Positions 63,049 to 64,000 of a stretch of 64,000 bases of DNA are shown here, in pieces (the stretch's first letter is position 1; every line of letters begins with the position of its first letter). Below the pieces are notes generated by a model. The model was not told the origin of the DNA and did not search any database. It saw nothing but the letters and a program-made list of their open reading frames with translations. Source of the stretch: Pseudomonas sp. B21-048 (GTDB lineage Bacteria > Pseudomonadota > Gammaproteobacteria > Pseudomonadales > Pseudomonadaceae); assembly GCF_024748615.1 (NCBI RefSeq), contig NZ_CP087168.1, positions 3,968,001-4,032,000 on the forward strand. Direction: 5' to 3'. A program made the translations under genes and the position numbers.

Positions 63049-63456
63049 GTGTCCAACGTCGTTGCCGATCATCTCGTCTTGCTCGACCACCTGCGCAGCA
63101 TCCTGGTCGCCGTAGGTGAGGCCGAACAGGTTCCCGAAGAAAGCCATGCCTTGTTCCTGGAGCGCTTCGACGAACTGCGTGCATTGCTGCCGGTCGACCC
63201 GATCGAAAGCCAATACCTGGGCCAAGACATTCTGTGTCAGGTGATCACTCGTTATCCGCAAATCGCCCATCTGGTCCCGCGCGACCTGCTGTGGTATTTC
63301 GCCGGCGACTGCCTGCATTACATGCCCGACGATGAAATCGACCTGTACCAGGCCCTTGAAGAGCGTCGCTTCGAAGCCGAACAGAACGACGAACCGTTCG
63401 ACTGGAATCAGGAAAAACAGCTGCTGGCGATGTCGAACCAGGACAGCAAGCACTGA
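63049..63456 (+). CDS. Conserved hypothetical protein next to fadE
   Basis: 135 aa, acidic and soluble, without signal peptide or membrane helix. Pattern QVITRYPQIAHLVPRDLLWY and FAGDCLHYMPDDEIDLYQAL near 82 is a conserved Pseudomonas protein of unknown role that usually follows fadE (PA2816/PA2817 region by memory). GTG 63049 is preferred because GAGGA precedes it; the longer frame starts without a site. A terminator follows. Confidence 0.8.
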   Translation: MSNVVADHLVLLDHLRSILVAVGEAEQVPEESHALFLERFDELRALLPVDPIESQYLGQDILCQVITRYPQIAHLVPRDLLWYFAGDCLHYMPDDEIDLYQALEERRFEAEQNDEPFDWNQEKQLLAMSNQDSKH

Positions 63457-63475
63457 TCCCCAATCAGTTATGCAA

Positions 63476-63511
63476 AAGGCCCGCATGGTTGAACATGTGG
63501 GCCTTTTTTTG
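63476..63511 (+). terminator. Intrinsic terminator
   Basis: AGGCCCGCATG/CATGTGGGCCT stem with a 6-nt loop, followed by T7, 20 bp after the hypothetical gene. Confidence 0.88.
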
Positions 63512-63542
63512 TGGCATTGCCGAGTGATGTGGTGGTTAGAAG

Positions 63543-64000
63543 TCAGTCTTCGCGGGCAAGTCGGAGCAACCCATCACGCTCGGGTAATTCATACTCCACC
63601 GCGACCTTGCCCAACACCCTTGGCTTGCCCGGCTTGCTCAAGGTCGGCTCCTTCTCCAGGCACTCCACCAGATAGTCGATAAACACCCGTAACTTGGGCG
63701 GTAGATAGCGGGTTGGCGAATGCAGCAGCCAGGCGCCGCCGTGATAGGACGCCAGAAAAGTCCAGTCCGGCAGAACCTGCACAATCAGCCCCTGCTCCAG
63801 CGCATATCGGGCGGTGAAGTACGGCAGGCTGCCGATTCCGATGTGTTGCAATATCGCGTCCAGTCGCACGCCTGTGTGGTTGGCGGCATAACGCCCGCGC
63901 ACGCCGACGGTCACGGCTTTGCTGCCTTTCTTGAATTTCCAGCGCGCATCGCTCGGGGTTTCGCCCAGATAGATACAGCTGTGGTTGAGCAAGTCGTGGG
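63543..64000 (-). CDS. LysR family regulator, C-terminal part, cut by window
   Basis: About 152 residues of the effector-binding domain are visible, without the DNA-binding N-terminus, which lies beyond base 64000. Typical parts are HDLLNHSCIYLGETP, GVRLDAILQHIGIGSLPYFT, ALEQGLIVQVLPDW, and the tail SPTRYLPPKLRVFIDYLVEC characteristic of CrgA/DmlR-like LysR proteins. No target can be inferred. Confidence 0.85.
   Translation of the reverse strand, partial: HDLLNHSCIYLGETPSDARWKFKKGSKAVTVGVRGRYAANHTGVRLDAILQHIGIGSLPYFTARYALEQGLIVQVLPDWTFLASYHGGAWLLHSPTRYLPPKLRVFIDYLVECLEKEPTLSKPGKPRVLGKVAVEYELPERDGLLRLARED

Overview
The window looks like chromosome of a Pseudomonas, most likely the P. fluorescens group. 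Supporting signs are high GC, REP-type palindromes with the GCGGGCAAGCC core, and a fatty-acid/rne/murB/lpxK/comEC block in the order I recall from P. aeruginosa (PA2957 to PA2985). There are no rRNA or tRNA genes and no CRISPR array. Both ends cut through genes: dgoA on the left and a LysR regulator on the right. LAYOUT. 1-15.4 kb is a catabolic region, almost all on the minus strand. It holds the dgoK-dgoA end of the De Ley-Doudoroff galactose route, a GNAT acetyltransferase, an HD hydrolase, three small stress-type genes and a four-gene salvage cluster (GntR/UTRA regulator, ADP-ribosylglycohydrolase, NCS1 permease, PfkB kinase). That cluster resembles E. coli yegTUVW with a different transporter. 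Next come araFGH, an SDR sugar dehydrogenase, a lactonase and an FCD-type GntR regulator. Sugar enters by AraFGH, is oxidised by the SDR, opened by the lactonase, and after dehydration (enzyme not in the window) is phosphorylated by DgoK and cleaved by DgoA. The dgoK and SDR blocks share an almost duplicated promoter-operator-RBS cassette. 15.5-20 kb holds a lipase, DUF1285, a lipoprotein, a MoaA-type radical SAM enzyme, a TetR regulator and an RgsA-like sRNA. 20-30.2 kb is the fatty-acid/DNA replication superoperon on the minus strand (yceD-rpmF-plsX-fabD-fabG-acpP-fabF-pabC-mltG-tmk-holB-pilZ-tatD). It starts from a near-consensus promoter so close to yceD that the message should be almost leaderless. 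30.3-36.4 kb contains maf, sppA, a HAD phosphatase and rluC. A 2.8-kb element with an S-type pyocin-like bacteriocin and its immunity gene lies between maf and sppA, apparently inside their shared terminator. 36.4-40.3 kb is rne with a leader of about 640 nt. 40.3-48.5 kb is accessory: an ISL3 IS, a LysR regulator, an EamA exporter with a frameshifted small gene in front, and a periplasmic molybdenum hydroxylase with its maturation proteins. 48.7-56.3 kb is the envelope/LPS operon murB-ptp-kdsB-trm112-like-lpxK-exbD-exbB plus comEC and DUF2062. A second ISL3 copy in the opposite orientation follows at 56.3-57.6 kb, then a YadGH-like ABC exporter, a GST, fadE, a small conserved gene and the LysR fragment. 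The strongest unusual signal is that three independent insertions (two ISL3 copies and the bacteriocin element) all sit in intrinsic terminators.
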